From Hephaestia sp. MAHUQ-44 (GTDB lineage: Bacteria; Pseudomonadota; Alphaproteobacteria; Sphingomonadales; Sphingomonadaceae), in the NCBI RefSeq assembly GCF_023806085.1, contig NZ_JAMSLX010000003.1, positions 124,001 through 188,000 on the forward strand: a stretch of DNA of 64,000 bases, given 5' to 3'. Positions 9,227-18,405 of this stretch are shown here, in pieces. The notes under the pieces were generated by a model, which saw only the letters and a list, made by a program, of their open reading frames with translations, had not been told where the DNA came from and did no database searches. A program made the position numbers and the translations under genes. Every line of letters starts with the position of its first letter. Position 1 is the stretch's first letter.

Positions 9227-12081
9227 TGCGCGCATGGATGCTGGCGGGGGTCGCCGCGATCGGTTTGGCGGGCAGTACGCAGGCAAGCGAGGTGGCGCGC
9301 GTGCCCCACGGCGTGGTGGTGACGCCCGATAGCGGCCCGGCCAAGCGCGTGCGCGTGCTCGCTTATGGCGACGATCGTTTTCGCGTCAGCGCGGTCGCGG
9401 GCACCGATCTGGATGTGCTGCCCAAAAGCCTGATGGTCATCGCGCAGCCGCAAGGCGATCCCGCGATCAGCGAGGCCGCGGGCTATGTGACGCTCACCTT
9501 GCCCAAAGCGAGCGCGCGCGTGCGCCTGTCCGACGGCATTGTGAGTTTCCTCGACGCCGGCGGTCAGGCCGTGCTCACCGAATCCGCGCGCGGCGCCTTC
9601 ACCCCCGAGACGATCGAAGGGCAGCGCTATGTCACCGTCAGCCAGCAATTCAACCGCGGCACCGGCGAGGGGTTCTACGGGCTCGGCCAGCACCAGAACC
9701 GCCAGATGAACTACAATGGCGAGGACGTCGAACTCGCACAGCACAATATGGATATCGCGATCCCGTTCGTCGTCTCGACCAAGGGCTATGGCCTGTTGTG
9801 GGACAATGACGGCATCAGCCGCTTCGGCAATCCCCGCCCCTATTACCTCGTCGGCGACGATCTCACGGTCACCAGCGGCGGCAAAGCGGGCTGGAAGGCC
9901 GATTATTATCTCAACGGCACGCTCGCGGTGACGCGGCAGGAAGCGACGATCGATTATCAGTTCATCCGCGACCAGAAGAACTGGCCCGAGGCGGCGAAGG
10001 CCACCACCAAGGCCTCGGCCGATAGCGGTCAGAACACCGCCGGGGTCGCCACGCAGGAACAGAAGGTCGTCTGGAGCGGCGACGTCACCGCCAAGACGAG
10101 CGGCGTCCACAAATTCCGGCTCTACGGGTCGAGCTATTTCAAAGTCTATGCCGACGGCAAGCTGGTGCTGAACCGCTGGCGGCAGAACTGGAACCCGTGG
10201 TTTCACAATTTTGACCTGCCGATGACCGCGGGCAAATCGGTCGCGATCCGCATCGAATGGGAGCCCAATGCCGGCTATATGGCGTTCTTCCACAACGATC
10301 CGCTGCCCGCGCCCGATCGCCATTCGCTCTGGATGACCGCCGACGTCGCCAAGGGCGTGGATTATTACGTCACGCTCGCAGGGGCCGTCGACGGTGCGAT
10401 CGCGGGCTATCGCGCGCTCACCGGCAAGGCGACGCTGATGCCCAAATGGGCCTACGGCTTCTGGCAGAGCCGCCAGCGTTACGAGACGCAGGAGCAGTTG
10501 CTCGGCGTGATGCGCGAATACCGCAAGCGCCGCATCCCGATCGACAATATCGTGCAGGACTGGTTCTACTGGCCCGAAAACGCGTGGGGCAGCCACGATT
10601 TTGACAAGACCCGCTTCCCCGACGCCAAGGCGATGGTCGACGAGGTCCATGCCCTCCACGGCCAAGTCATGATTTCGGTGTGGCCCAAATTCTACCCGAC
10701 CACCGACAATGCCAAGGCGCTCGCCGCGCACGGCTGGCTCTATCAGGGCAACCTCAAGATGGGGAATAAGGACTGGGTCGGGCCGGGCTATCTCAACACC
10801 GATTACGACGCCTATGCGCCGGGCGCGCGCAAAATGTATTTCGAGCAGATCCGCGACAAGCTCGTCTCCAAGGGTTTCGACGCCTGGTGGATGGACGCGA
10901 CCGAACCCGACATCCATTCCAACCTCTCGATCGAGGAACGGATCGAGACGATGGGGCCGACCGCGTTCGGCCCGGCCGCCGCGCTGTTCAATTCCTACCC
11001 GCTCGTCCATGCCGAGGGCGTCGCCGACGGCCTGCGCGAAACGCAGCCCGACAAGCGCCCCTTCATCCTGACGCGATCGGGGTTCGGCGGGTTGCAGCGC
11101 GCGAGCGCCGCGCTCTGGTCGGGCGATGTCGCGGCGCGCTGGGATGATCTGCGCGACCAGATTTCGGCCGGGGTCAATCTCGCGATGTCGGGCATCCCCA
11201 ACTGGACGCACGATATCGGCGGCTTCGCGGTCGAGCAGCGCTATACCGATCAGCGCCCCGAGGCGCAGGCCGAATGGCGCGAACTCAACCTGCGCTGGTT
11301 CCAGTTCGGCGCCTTCTCGCCGCTGTTCCGCAGCCATGGCGAATTCCCGCACCGCGAGATTTACGAGATCGCGACGGACGACGACGCGATGTACGAGTCG
11401 ATGCTGTGGTACGATCACCTGCGCTACCGGCTGATGCCGTACATCTACACGACCACCGCCGATACCTGGTTCGACGACGGCAGCATCATGCGCGGGCTGG
11501 TCAGCGATTTCGTCGCCGATCCCAAGACGTGGAATATTGACGACGAATATCTGTTCGGCCACGCGCTGCTGGTCGCCCCCGTCACCGCGTTCGAGGCGCG
11601 CAGCCGGCAAGTCTATCTGCCCGCCGGCGCCGATTGGTACGATTTCAACTCGGGCGCGTTCCACGCCGGCGGCGCGACGATCACCGCCGCCGCGCCGCGC
11701 GAGCGGATGCCGCTGTTCGTCCGCGCCGGATCGATCGTCCCGACCGGCCCCGAGCAGCAATATGTCGATCAGGATGCCGACGGGCCGATCGTTCTCCACG
11801 TCTTCACCGGCGCCGATGGGGCGTTCTCGCTCTACGAGGATGACGGCACCAGCCCGGCCTATCGGCAGGGCAAGTTCACCCGTATTCCGCTGGTCTGGAA
11901 CGATGCGGCGGGCACGCTGACGATCGGCACACGCACCGGCGGTTATGAGGGGATGCCGGCGAAACGCGCGATCTCGGTGCGGTTCTACGGCAAGGATCGG
12001 GCGACCCCGCCCGATTTCACGGAAAACCCCGCGATCAGCCTGGTCTACGATGGCAAACCGCTCGTCGTGAAGCGGCGCTAG
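9223..12081 (+). CDS. GH31 alpha-xylosidase-like glycosidase with inserted PA14 domain
   Basis: A 952-residue exported GH31 hydrolase (signal peptide about 1-22, cleaved after TQA). The N-terminal beta domain contains GEGFYGLGQHQNRQMNYNG and is interrupted at about 223-362 by a PA14-like module (VWSGDVTAKTSGVHKFRLYG, then YMAFFHNDPLP). The catalytic barrel begins near residue 406. The nucleophile Asp is in WWMDATEPDI (about 558) and the acid/base Asp in ALWSGDVAARW (about 634). The PA14 insertion and the WWMDATEPD motif are those of Cellvibrio Xyl31A-type xyloglucan alpha-xylosidases. The start overlaps the GH35 stop by 4 nt, and the stop codon shares CTAG with the convergent gpx gene. Alpha-glucosidase activity is the alternative. 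Confidence 0.88.
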   Translation: MMRAWMLAGVAAIGLAGSTQASEVARVPHGVVVTPDSGPAKRVRVLAYGDDRFRVSAVAGTDLDVLPKSLMVIAQPQGDPAISEAAGYVTLTLPKASARVRLSDGIVSFLDAGGQAVLTESARGAFTPETIEGQRYVTVSQQFNRGTGEGFYGLGQHQNRQMNYNGEDVELAQHNMDIAIPFVVSTKGYGLLWDNDGISRFGNPRPYYLVGDDLTVTSGGKAGWKADYYLNGTLAVTRQEATIDYQFIRDQKNWPEAAKATTKASADSGQNTAGVATQEQKVVWSGDVTAKTSGVHKFRLYGSSYFKVYADGKLVLNRWRQNWNPWFHNFDLPMTAGKSVAIRIEWEPNAGYMAFFHNDPLPAPDRHSLWMTADVAKGVDYYVTLAGAVDGAIAGYRALTGKATLMPKWAYGFWQSRQRYETQEQLLGVMREYRKRRIPIDNIVQDWFYWPENAWGSHDFDKTRFPDAKAMVDEVHALHGQVMISVWPKFYPTTDNAKALAAHGWLYQGNLKMGNKDWVGPGYLNTDYDAYAPGARKMYFEQIRDKLVSKGFDAWWMDATEPDIHSNLSIEERIETMGPTAFGPAAALFNSYPLVHAEGVADGLRETQPDKRPFILTRSGFGGLQRASAALWSGDVAARWDDLRDQISAGVNLAMSGIPNWTHDIGGFAVEQRYTDQRPEAQAEWRELNLRWFQFGAFSPLFRSHGEFPHREIYEIATDDDAMYESMLWYDHLRYRLMPYIYTTTADTWFDDGSIMRGLVSDFVADPKTWNIDDEYLFGHALLVAPVTAFEARSRQVYLPAGADWYDFNSGAFHAGGATITAAAPRERMPLFVRAGSIVPTGPEQQYVDQDADGPIVLHVFTGADGAFSLYEDDGTSPAYRQGKFTRIPLVWNDAAGTLTIGTRTGGYEGMPAKRAISVRFYGKDRATPPDFTENPAISLVYDGKPLVVKRR

Positions 12082-12557
12082 AGCAGCCGTTCGATGTCGG
12101 CGGCGATGTCCTCGGGCCTGGTCGTGGGGGCGTAGCGGGCGACGACCTTGCCCGCGCGATCGACGAGGAATTTGGTGAAGTTCCACTTGATCGCCTTCGA
12201 GCCGAGCAGCCCCGGCGCCTGATCCTTGAGTGCGCGGAACAGCGGATCGGCGCCATCGCCATTGACCTCGATCTTGGCAAAGACCGGGAAGGTGACGTCA
12301 TAGGTCAGCGAACAGAAGTTCGCGATTTCCTCGGCATTGCCCGGCTCCTGCCCGCCGAACTGGTTGCACGGAAAGCCCAGCACCTCGAAGCCGCGCGCGC
12401 CGAACCGGCGATGGAGCGCCTCGAGCCCTTCATATTGCGGGGTGAAGCCGCATTTGGACGCAGTGTTGACGATCAGCAGCACCGAGCCCGCATAAGCGGC
12501 GAGATCGACGTCCGTCCCATCGGCGGCCGTAACGTGCAGATCGGTGATCCTTGTCAT
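12078..12557 (-). CDS. Glutathione peroxidase family thiol peroxidase
   Basis: A 159-residue cytoplasmic peroxidase reducing H2O2 and organic or lipid hydroperoxides, probably with thioredoxin as donor. The peroxidatic Cys is in NTASKCGFTPQYEGLE (Cys, not selenocysteine). The other tetrad positions are FPCNQFGGQEPG and WNFTKFLVD. Length and motifs are normal. The start overlaps the GNAT stop by 4 nt. It ends convergently with the GH31 gene: both stop codons lie inside the same CTAG. It is the last gene of the lolC-lolD-GNAT-gpx unit. Confidence 0.94.
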   Translation of the reverse strand: MTRITDLHVTAADGTDVDLAAYAGSVLLIVNTASKCGFTPQYEGLEALHRRFGARGFEVLGFPCNQFGGQEPGNAEEIANFCSLTYDVTFPVFAKIEVNGDGADPLFRALKDQAPGLLGSKAIKWNFTKFLVDRAGKVVARYAPTTRPEDIAADIERLL

Positions 12558-13153
12558 CGCAACGCCTCCTCATGGCCAGCGAGCAGCGCATCGAGATTGC
12601 GGCGCACGCCCGGCCATTCGTGCGCGAGGATCGAATAGACCACCGTATCACGCACATGCCCCGGCATCACCTTGTGGCCGCGCAGCACGCCGTCCTGTCG
12701 CGCGCCCAGCCGCTCGATCGCGCGCCGCGACTGGCGGTTGAGCGTATCGGTGCGCAACTGGACGCACTGGCATCCAAGCATTTCGAAGGCGTGGGTCAGC
12801 AGCAACCGCTTGGCGTCGGTGTTGAGCCCGGTGCGCTGGACGCGGCGCGCATAAACAGTGCCGCCGATCTCCAGCCGCCGATGCGGCTCGGCCATCCGCA
12901 GGAACCGTGTCGTCCCGGAAACGCGCCCGGCCGAATCGAGCACGGTGAACGCCATCGCCCTGCCCGCGGCGCTGTCGCGCTCGATCTGGTCGAACCAGCC
13001 ATCGATCGTCGCCTCGGCGGGAACGATGGTGGCGAAACTGTTGTCGAGCCCGTCGCCGAACGCCTCCAACAGCGCTGCGCGATCGGCGCGGTCGATCGGG
13101 CGCAGCGTGACATGGCGCCCGGCGAGCGTCACGGGTTGCCGCCACGCGCTCAC
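12554..13153 (-). CDS. GNAT family N-acetyltransferase (RimJ/RimL-like)
   Basis: A 199-residue acetyltransferase of the RimJ/RimL branch, which usually acetylates protein N-termini or small amines. It opens with [25 protein letters not shown], has a central beta strand with [18 protein letters not shown] and the acceptor-side motif [25 protein letters not shown] (family pattern LxxxxxNxxSRRAIEKLG). It is embedded with 4-nt overlaps between lolD and gpx, so expression is coupled to them. The substrate is unknown. Confidence 0.88.
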   Translation of the reverse strand: MSAWRQPVTLAGRHVTLRPIDRADRAALLEAFGDGLDNSFATIVPAEATIDGWFDQIERDSAAGRAMAFTVLDSAGRVSGTTRFLRMAEPHRRLEIGGTVYARRVQRTGLNTDAKRLLLTHAFEMLGCQCVQLRTDTLNRQSRRAIERLGARQDGVLRGHKVMPGHVRDTVVYSILAHEWPGVRRNLDALLAGHEEALR

Positions 13154-13833
13154 TCCAGATGGCCCTCGTGCAACCGCACGACGCGATCCATCTTCTCGGC
13201 CAGCCGCTCGTTATGCGTCGCGATCAGCGCGGCGGTCCCTTCGTGGCGGACGAGGCGCAGGAATTCGGCGAGCACCACGTCGGCGGTCGCTTCGTCGAGA
13301 TTGCCGGTGGGTTCGTCGGCCAGCACGAGCGCGGGCTGGTTGGCAAGCGCCCGCGCCACCGCGACGCGCTGCTGCTCGCCGCCCGACAATTGGCTCGGCC
13401 GATGCGTCAGCCGGTGGCCGAGCCCGAGCGCGGTCAGCAGCGAGGCGGCGCGGTCTTCCGCCGCCGGTTGCTCGGCCCCCTTGACCAGCTGCGGCAGCAC
13501 GACATTTTCGAGCGCGGTAAAATCGGGCAACAGATGGTGAAATTGGTAGACGAAGCCCAATGTGTCGCGCCTGACGATCGTGCGCGCATGGCTGTCGAGC
13601 TGCGCCGCCTCGGCACCCGCGATACGGATCGAGCCACCGAACCCGCCTTCGAGCAACCCCACCGCCTGGAGCAGCGTCGATTTACCCGAGCCAGACGGGC
13701 CCAGCAGCGCGACAATCTCGCCGCGCGCGATCGCGAGATCGACCCCGCGCAGGACGTGGATCGTCTGCCCACCCTGTTCGAAGCTGCGGGTCAGGCCGGC
13801 GGTCTGAAGAACGGCATCGGACAATTCATTCAT
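13150..13833 (-). CDS. lolD: Lipoprotein-releasing ABC transporter ATP-binding subunit
   Basis: A 227-residue ATPase that powers release of mature lipoproteins from the inner membrane to LolA. It has Walker A ([17 protein letters not shown]), the Q loop ([19 protein letters not shown]), the signature [17 protein letters not shown], Walker B ([12 protein letters not shown]) and the switch His (IATHNER). The [16 protein letters not shown] segment is characteristic of LolD rather than other MacB-type ATPases. The gene overlaps its permease partner by 8 nt and the GNAT gene by 4 nt. Confidence 0.94.
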   Translation of the reverse strand: MNELSDAVLQTAGLTRSFEQGGQTIHVLRGVDLAIARGEIVALLGPSGSGKSTLLQAVGLLEGGFGGSIRIAGAEAAQLDSHARTIVRRDTLGFVYQFHHLLPDFTALENVVLPQLVKGAEQPAAEDRAASLLTALGLGHRLTHRPSQLSGGEQQRVAVARALANQPALVLADEPTGNLDEATADVVLAEFLRLVRHEGTAALIATHNERLAEKMDRVVRLHEGHLE

Positions 13834-15076
13834 AGCGCAATACCTGCACGGGATCGGTGCTCGCCGCCTTGAACGCCGGATAAAGCGTGGCGAGGAACGA
13901 GAAAAGAAGCGCCATCAGCGCAATGCCGATCACCTCGACCGGATCGGTCCGGGACGGCAATTCGGTGAGGTAGCGGATCGAGGGGTCCCACAAATTCTGC
14001 CCCGTCACCAGTTCGATGAGGCGGACCACATCCTGCCGGAAATAGAGGAACACGAACCCCAGCACGAGCCCCGCGGCGGTGCCCAGCGCGCCGATCGTCG
14101 TCCCCACCGTCACGAACACGCGGATCAGCCCGCCGCGCGTCGCCCCCATCGTTCGCAGGATCGCGATGTCGCGCGTCTTGGCACGGACCAGCATGATCAG
14201 CGACGACAGGATGTTGAACACCGCGACAAGGATGATGATCGACAGCACGATGAACATCGCCACCCGCTCGACCGTCAGCGCCTCGAACAATTGCGCGTTG
14301 AGCGAGCGCCAGTCGGCGATCACCGCTTCGCCGCCGACCCTGTCGGCCAGCGGCAGCAGGATCTGCCCGATCCGGTTCGCATCGACGGTGTTGATCTCGA
14401 TCATGCCGACGCTGTCGCCCATCAGCAGCAGGGTCTGCGCATCCTCCATCGGCATCACGACATAGGTCTTGTCGTAATCGTAGATGCCGATCTCGAAGAT
14501 CGCGCCGATCGTATAGGTGACGACGCGCGGCACGGTGCCGAACGGCGTCGCCTGCCCCTGCGGGCTGACCAGCGAAATCTCGCTGCCGAGCTTGGCGCCG
14601 AGCGCCTCGGCAAGCCGCGCGCCGACCGCAACGGTGCGGTTGTCGGGCGTGAGCGTCGCCAGCGAGCCCGCGATGACCTTGTGACCGATCGTGCTGTTGG
14701 TGCGGATATCGTCAGCCGGCATCCCGCGGACCAGCACACCTTCGACGCGGCCCTGATAGGTCGCCATCAACGGTTGCTCGATCAGCGGCACCGCGCTGGT
14801 GACGCCCGGCAGCGCGCGCGCGTCGGCCGCGATTTTGCGCCAGTCGCGCAACTGCCCGTTATAGCCCTGCACCACCGCATGGCCGTTGAGCCCGACGATC
14901 TTGTCGAACAGTTCGACCCGGAAGCCGTTCATCACGCTCATCACGACGATCAACGCCGCGACGCCCAGCATCACCGCCACCAGGCTGATCGAGGCGACAA
15001 GGAAAATGAAGCCCTCGCCCTTCCCCGGAAGCAGATAGCGTCGCGCGATCATGCGTTCGTAGCGCGAAAGGATCAT
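13826..15076 (-). CDS. lolC: Lipoprotein-releasing ABC transporter permease (LolC/LolE family)
   Basis: The membrane partner of LolD, 416 residues, usual length. The ATG at 15076 gives the family N-terminus [20 protein letters not shown]; codons further upstream give no family sequence. One N-terminal helix ([29 protein letters not shown]) precedes a large periplasmic domain, then three C-terminal helices with the FtsX-like segment [22 protein letters not shown]. Only one such permease is present, so a homodimeric or LolF-like arrangement is likely unless a second copy lies elsewhere. The ribosome site is weak. Confidence 0.92.
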   Translation of the reverse strand: MILSRYERMIARRYLLPGKGEGFIFLVASISLVAVMLGVAALIVVMSVMNGFRVELFDKIVGLNGHAVVQGYNGQLRDWRKIAADARALPGVTSAVPLIEQPLMATYQGRVEGVLVRGMPADDIRTNSTIGHKVIAGSLATLTPDNRTVAVGARLAEALGAKLGSEISLVSPQGQATPFGTVPRVVTYTIGAIFEIGIYDYDKTYVVMPMEDAQTLLLMGDSVGMIEINTVDANRIGQILLPLADRVGGEAVIADWRSLNAQLFEALTVERVAMFIVLSIIILVAVFNILSSLIMLVRAKTRDIAILRTMGATRGGLIRVFVTVGTTIGALGTAAGLVLGFVFLYFRQDVVRLIELVTGQNLWDPSIRYLTELPSRTDPVEVIGIALMALLFSFLATLYPAFKAASTDPVQVLRYE

Positions 15077-15365
15077 GCGGTTGCGGTCCGGTCCGGGAAA
15101 ACGGCGATGAGCCGTTGCTCTACGGGGCATCCGGCGGACTGGCAACTCCATCGACCCGCCAGCCGGGCTGTGGCGAATTGACCACAGGCATCGGGCAATC
15201 GTACCCTGAACGCAGCATTTACGGTGGCAACCCGCCGCCCTGCTTGGTAGGCACGCGCTGCTGATCATAGGCAACGGCCGTGGTTTGGGGAGCTTCTAAA
15301 GCCCCGTCTGGCAAACAGGCGTGCGGGCGGAAGCAATCAAGGGGGCTGACGAGCAATCGTCACGC

Positions 15366-15397
15366 AGGCGCCCGGGTCGGAAACGACCCGGGCGTTT
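15366..15397 (+). terminator. Strong GAAA-capped hairpin, terminator-like
   Basis: An 11-bp perfect GC-rich stem (15369-15379 with 15384-15394) is closed by a GAAA tetraloop and extended by two G-U pairs and an A-U pair into a TTT. It looks like an intrinsic terminator on the plus strand, but no plus-strand gene precedes it for 3 kb. It may end an unrecognised small RNA or insulate the hsp20 promoter, which begins 16 bases further on. Confidence 0.5.
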
Positions 15398-15412
15398 GCC
15401 GTTTGCGGCCCT

Positions 15413-15441
15413 CTTGAACACCTCGAAGACAATCCCAGATA
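15413..15441 (+). promoter_or_regulatory. RpoH (sigma-32) type heat-shock promoter of hsp20
   Basis: CTTGAA at 15413-15418 and CCCAGATA at 15434-15441 are spaced by 15 bases, close to the sigma-32 consensus CTTGAA...CCCATNT. Transcription would start near 15448, giving a leader of about 90 nt, the usual size for a ROSE-controlled small heat-shock gene. Confidence 0.6.
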
Positions 15442-15509
15442 AACGAACAGCACGACGCCGCAAACGGGTCGTGCCACGGGAGCGCCGCATGGTGTGGGCT
15501 CCACTTCGT

Positions 15510-15534
15510 TCAATTCGCTCATTGGAGGTTTTGA
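15510..15534 (+). promoter_or_regulatory. ROSE-like RNA thermometer over the hsp20 ribosome site
   Basis: The leader folds into a hairpin with an ATTG loop (15521-15524). 15518-15520 (CTC) pairs with GAG of the Shine-Dalgarno, G15517 is bulged, C15516 pairs with G15528, two U-U mismatches follow, and CAA pairs with TTG. The bulged G inside a TTCGCT anti-SD strand with adjacent pyrimidine mismatches is the defining pattern of ROSE elements, which melt on heat shock. Confidence 0.65.
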
Positions 15535-15536
15535 CA

Positions 15537-16004
15537 ATGCGACAGTTCGATCTCACGTCCTTCCGCCGCTCGACGATCGGTTTCGACCGGTTGTTCGATC
15601 TGCTCGAAAACAATGCACGCGCCGCATCGGGCGACGCTTACCCTCCCTTCAATCTCCAGCGCCTGTCCGAGGATCGCTATCGCATCACGCTCGCGGTGGC
15701 CGGCTTCTCCCGCGCAGAGATCGAGATCACCGCGCAGCAAAATCTGCTGCTCGTCGAAGGCCGCCGGGCCGAAGACAAGGCCGATGGTGATTTCCTGTAT
15801 CTCGGCATCGCCAATCGAAGTTTCGAACGCCGCTTCGAACTGGCCGATTTCGTGCGGGTTGAAAACGCCACACTGGCCGACGGTTTGCTGACCATCGATC
15901 TGGTGCGCGAAGTGCCCGAGGCGATGAAGCCCAAAACGATTGCAATTAATACCGGCAACGTGCCCACAATCGGCACCGGGGCGGCAGAAAACGACGCCGC
16001 CTAA
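15537..16004 (+). CDS. hsp20: Small heat-shock protein, Hsp20/IbpA class
   Basis: A 155-residue ATP-independent holdase chaperone that binds unfolding proteins in the cytoplasm. The N-terminus has the IbpA-type GFDRLFDLLEN; the alpha-crystallin domain (about 38-130) runs from YPPFNLQRLSEDRYRITLAVAGF through LLLVEGRRA, and the FERRFELADFVRVENATLADGLL segment is diagnostic. A short acidic/Ala tail follows. The ATG at 15537 has GGAGG at 8 nt, buried in the ROSE-like hairpin. A sigma-32-like promoter lies about 120 bases upstream and a strong terminator follows, so this is a free-standing heat-shock unit. Confidence 0.94.
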   Translation: MRQFDLTSFRRSTIGFDRLFDLLENNARAASGDAYPPFNLQRLSEDRYRITLAVAGFSRAEIEITAQQNLLLVEGRRAEDKADGDFLYLGIANRSFERRFELADFVRVENATLADGLLTIDLVREVPEAMKPKTIAINTGNVPTIGTGAAENDAA

Positions 16005-16037
16005 GCCAGCCTTTACGGTAAAATCCGTCGCCGATCG

Positions 16038-16075
16038 GGGGCGTCCGGGCAACCGCCTGGGCGCCCCTTCTTTCT
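16038..16075 (+). terminator. Intrinsic terminator of hsp20
   Basis: A 13-bp stem (16038-16050 with 16055-16067, including two G-U pairs) with an AACC loop is followed by TTCTTTCT, 34 bases after the hsp20 stop. It also separates hsp20 from the convergent pyrG gene. Confidence 0.85.
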
Positions 16076-16100
16076 CGCGCCCCGCCGCCAGTGCCGCGGT

Positions 16101-17735
16101 TCAGACCATCCGGCTTTGCTTGACCGCGGCGGCGATGAAGCTCGCGAACAGCGGGTGCGGATCGAACGGCTTCGACTTCAATTCGGGGTGGAATTGCACG
16201 CCGACGAACCACGGATGATCGGGGCGCTCGACGATCTCGGGCAGCGTGCCGTCGGGTGACATGCCCGAAAACACCAGCCCGCCGGCTTCGAGCCGTTCGC
16301 GATAGGCGGTGTTGACCTCGTAGCGGTGGCGATGGCGCTCGCTGATCTCATTGCTGTCATAGATCGACGCCACCACGCTGTTCCCCGCGAGCACTGCCGG
16401 ATAGGCGCCAAGCCGCATCGTGCCGCCCAGATCGCCGCCCGCCTCGCGCTTCTCCAGCCCCGATTCGGACATCCATTCGGTGATCAGGCCGATCACGGGC
16501 TCATCCGTGGGCCCGAATTCGGTCGATGACGCCTCGGCGATGCCCGCGAGGTCGCGCGCGCCTTCGATACAGGCCATCTGCATCCCGAAGCAGATGCCGA
16601 AATAGGGCACGCCGCGCTCGCGCGCGAACCGCACGCTGGCGATCTTGCCCTCGGCGCCGCGCGATCCGAACGCACCGGGGACGAGGATCGCATGGCACGG
16701 TTCGAGCTTGGAGGCGATGTCGGTGTCGTCGGTCTCGAACAATTCGGCGTCGATCCAGCGGATGTTGACCTTCACCCGGTTGGCGATGCCGCCGTGAACC
16801 AGCGCCTCGTTGAGCGATTTATACGCGTCCTGAAGGCCGACATATTTGCCGACGACGCCAACGGTGACCTCGCCCTCGGGATTCTCGACGCGCTCGACGA
16901 TTTCCGACCAGCGCGACAGATCGGGCGCCGCGCCGGGTTCGATCGCGAACGCCTTGAGCACTTCCCGATCGATTCCCTCGGCATGATATTGCAGCGGCAC
17001 CGCATAGATGCTCGACGCGTCGAGCGCGGGGATCACCGCTTCCTTGGGCACGTTGCAGAACAAGGCGATCTTGGCGCGCTCGCTATCGGGCAGCGGATGT
17101 TCGCAGCGGCAGACGAGCAGATCGGGCTGGACCCCCAGCGCGGCCAGTTCGCGCACCGAATGCTGCGTGGGCTTGGTCTTCAATTCGCCCGCGGCCGAAA
17201 TATACGGCACCAGCGTGACGTGGATGCTGATCGACTGGTGGCGCCCGAGTTCGTTGCGAAGCTGGCGAATCGCCTCGATGAAGGGCAGCGACTCGATATC
17301 GCCCACCGTGCCGCCGATCTCGCACAGCACGAAATCCAGATCGTCGGTATCGTCGAGCGCGAACGCCTTGATCGCGTCGGTGACGTGCGGGATCACCTGG
17401 ACCGTCGCGCCCAGATAGTCGCCGCGCCGCTCGCGCTGGATGATCTGCTGATAGATCCGGCCCGAGGTCACATTGTCGCTCTGGTGCGCGGCAACCCCGG
17501 TGAAGCGTTCGTAATGGCCGAGATCGAGGTCGGTTTCCGCGCCGTCGTCGGTCACATAGACCTCGCCGTGCTGATAGGGCGACATCGTGCCCGGATCGAC
17601 GTTGAGATACGGATCGAACTTGCGGATGCGGACGCGATACCCGCGCGCCTGGAGCAACGCCGCGAGGCTTGCTGCCATCAAACCCTTGCCGAGCGAGGAG
17701 ACCACACCGCCGGTAATGAAAATAAACCGCGCCAT
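16101..17735 (-). CDS. pyrG: CTP synthase
   Basis: A 544-residue enzyme that makes CTP from UTP, ATP and glutamine, the last step of pyrimidine nucleotide synthesis. The N-terminal synthetase domain begins [20 protein letters not shown] and includes [20 protein letters not shown]. The C-terminal class I glutaminase domain has the nucleophile Cys in [10 protein letters not shown] and the His/Glu pair near [13 protein letters not shown]. Full length. It is transcribed in the same direction as secG, which ends 93 bases upstream. Confidence 0.97.
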   Translation of the reverse strand: MARFIFITGGVVSSLGKGLMAASLAALLQARGYRVRIRKFDPYLNVDPGTMSPYQHGEVYVTDDGAETDLDLGHYERFTGVAAHQSDNVTSGRIYQQIIQRERRGDYLGATVQVIPHVTDAIKAFALDDTDDLDFVLCEIGGTVGDIESLPFIEAIRQLRNELGRHQSISIHVTLVPYISAAGELKTKPTQHSVRELAALGVQPDLLVCRCEHPLPDSERAKIALFCNVPKEAVIPALDASSIYAVPLQYHAEGIDREVLKAFAIEPGAAPDLSRWSEIVERVENPEGEVTVGVVGKYVGLQDAYKSLNEALVHGGIANRVKVNIRWIDAELFETDDTDIASKLEPCHAILVPGAFGSRGAEGKIASVRFARERGVPYFGICFGMQMACIEGARDLAGIAEASSTEFGPTDEPVIGLITEWMSESGLEKREAGGDLGGTMRLGAYPAVLAGNSVVASIYDSNEISERHRHRYEVNTAYRERLEAGGLVFSGMSPDGTLPEIVERPDHPWFVGVQFHPELKSKPFDPHPLFASFIAAAVKQSRMV

Positions 17736-17828
17736 GGGGTTTACCGCCTAGCGTTAGAACACATGGAAGGACAAGCGCCCGAATCCACGGACGCGCGAAT
17801 AATTATGCGGCCGGCGAACCGGCGAAGC

Positions 17829-18242
17829 TTATTGCTGGAGCGGAACCGGGCCGGTATCGGCCGGGGCTGCGCCATTGGCCGGGGCCGTGGCACCCGCCGC
17901 ATTCTGCGCTGCGCCGGCGAACGGCGCCGCATCGGTCTGCGGAACGGTCGCGCCTGCCGGCGGTGTGGCCGAAGGTGCCGGGGCGCTGGTTGCGAGCGAC
18001 GTATCGATCGTCGTCGCGTGCCGGGTTGCCGCCAACGTCGCCAGCGCGATGCTGAGCAGCACGAAGATGCCCGCCAGAATCGCTGTCGCGCGGCTGAGGA
18101 AATCGGCCGCGCCGCGCGCCGACATCAGGCCCGACGGGCTGCCGCCCATGCCCAGGCCACCGCCCTCGGAACGCTGCATGAGGATGACGGTCACCAATGC
18201 GGCGCCGATGATAGCTTGCAGAACAAGGAGAAAGGTGAACAT
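17829..18242 (-). CDS. secG: Preprotein translocase subunit SecG
   Basis: A 137-residue inner-membrane auxiliary subunit of the SecYEG channel. The ATG at 18242 opens the first helix (MFTFLLVLQAIIGAALVTVI); upstream residues look non-native. Hallmarks are LMQRSEGGGLGMGG directly after helix 1 and FLSRATAILAGIFVLLSIAL for helix 2. The tail after about residue 68 is a long Ala/Pro/Thr-rich low-complexity extension, common in alphaproteobacterial SecG but longer than in E. coli. Confidence 0.92.
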   Translation of the reverse strand: MFTFLLVLQAIIGAALVTVILMQRSEGGGLGMGGSPSGLMSARGAADFLSRATAILAGIFVLLSIALATLAATRHATTIDTSLATSAPAPSATPPAGATVPQTDAAPFAGAAQNAAGATAPANGAAPADTGPVPLQQ

Positions 18243-18405
18243 CGAACGCCTGAATAACCGAGTGCGGGAACCGCGAGGCACATAGGCGCGCGCGGCTTTC
18301 CGATCAACCGTGATCGCGAGTCGCGCTTATTTCCGGCAATATTTCGGCACCGCACTGAAACCTGCACGCCACAAAGGCGTTAAGGGCTCAGGTGGAACGC
18401 CCGAC

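Larger units (their letters stand above)
15077..15536. other. Divergent intergenic region between lolC and hsp20
   Basis: A 460-base region. From left to right it holds about 280 bases with no recognised gene, a strong GAAA-capped hairpin (15366-15397), an RpoH-like promoter (15413-15441) and the hsp20 leader ending in a ROSE-like element (15510-15534). The stretch 15180-15365 could encode a small RNA ending at the hairpin, but I recognise no RNA family in it. A frame open from 15321 into hsp20 is Arg-rich and not credible as protein. Confidence 0.5.

Noticed and set aside
9163..12186. About 1000-codon minus-strand frame opposite the GH31 gene
   Set aside because: Antisense shadow: no start context, no recognisable domain, while the plus strand encodes a complete glycosidase.
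15360..15400. Signal-recognition-particle RNA (ffs) suggested by a GGAAAC loop
   Set aside because: The conserved domain IV internal loops with AGCAG are absent; the structure is a simple continuous stem.
15321..15536. N-terminal extension of hsp20 in the same frame
   Set aside because: Would be translated from promoter and thermometer sequence; composition is Arg-rich and Hsp20 proteins start at the ATG at 15537.
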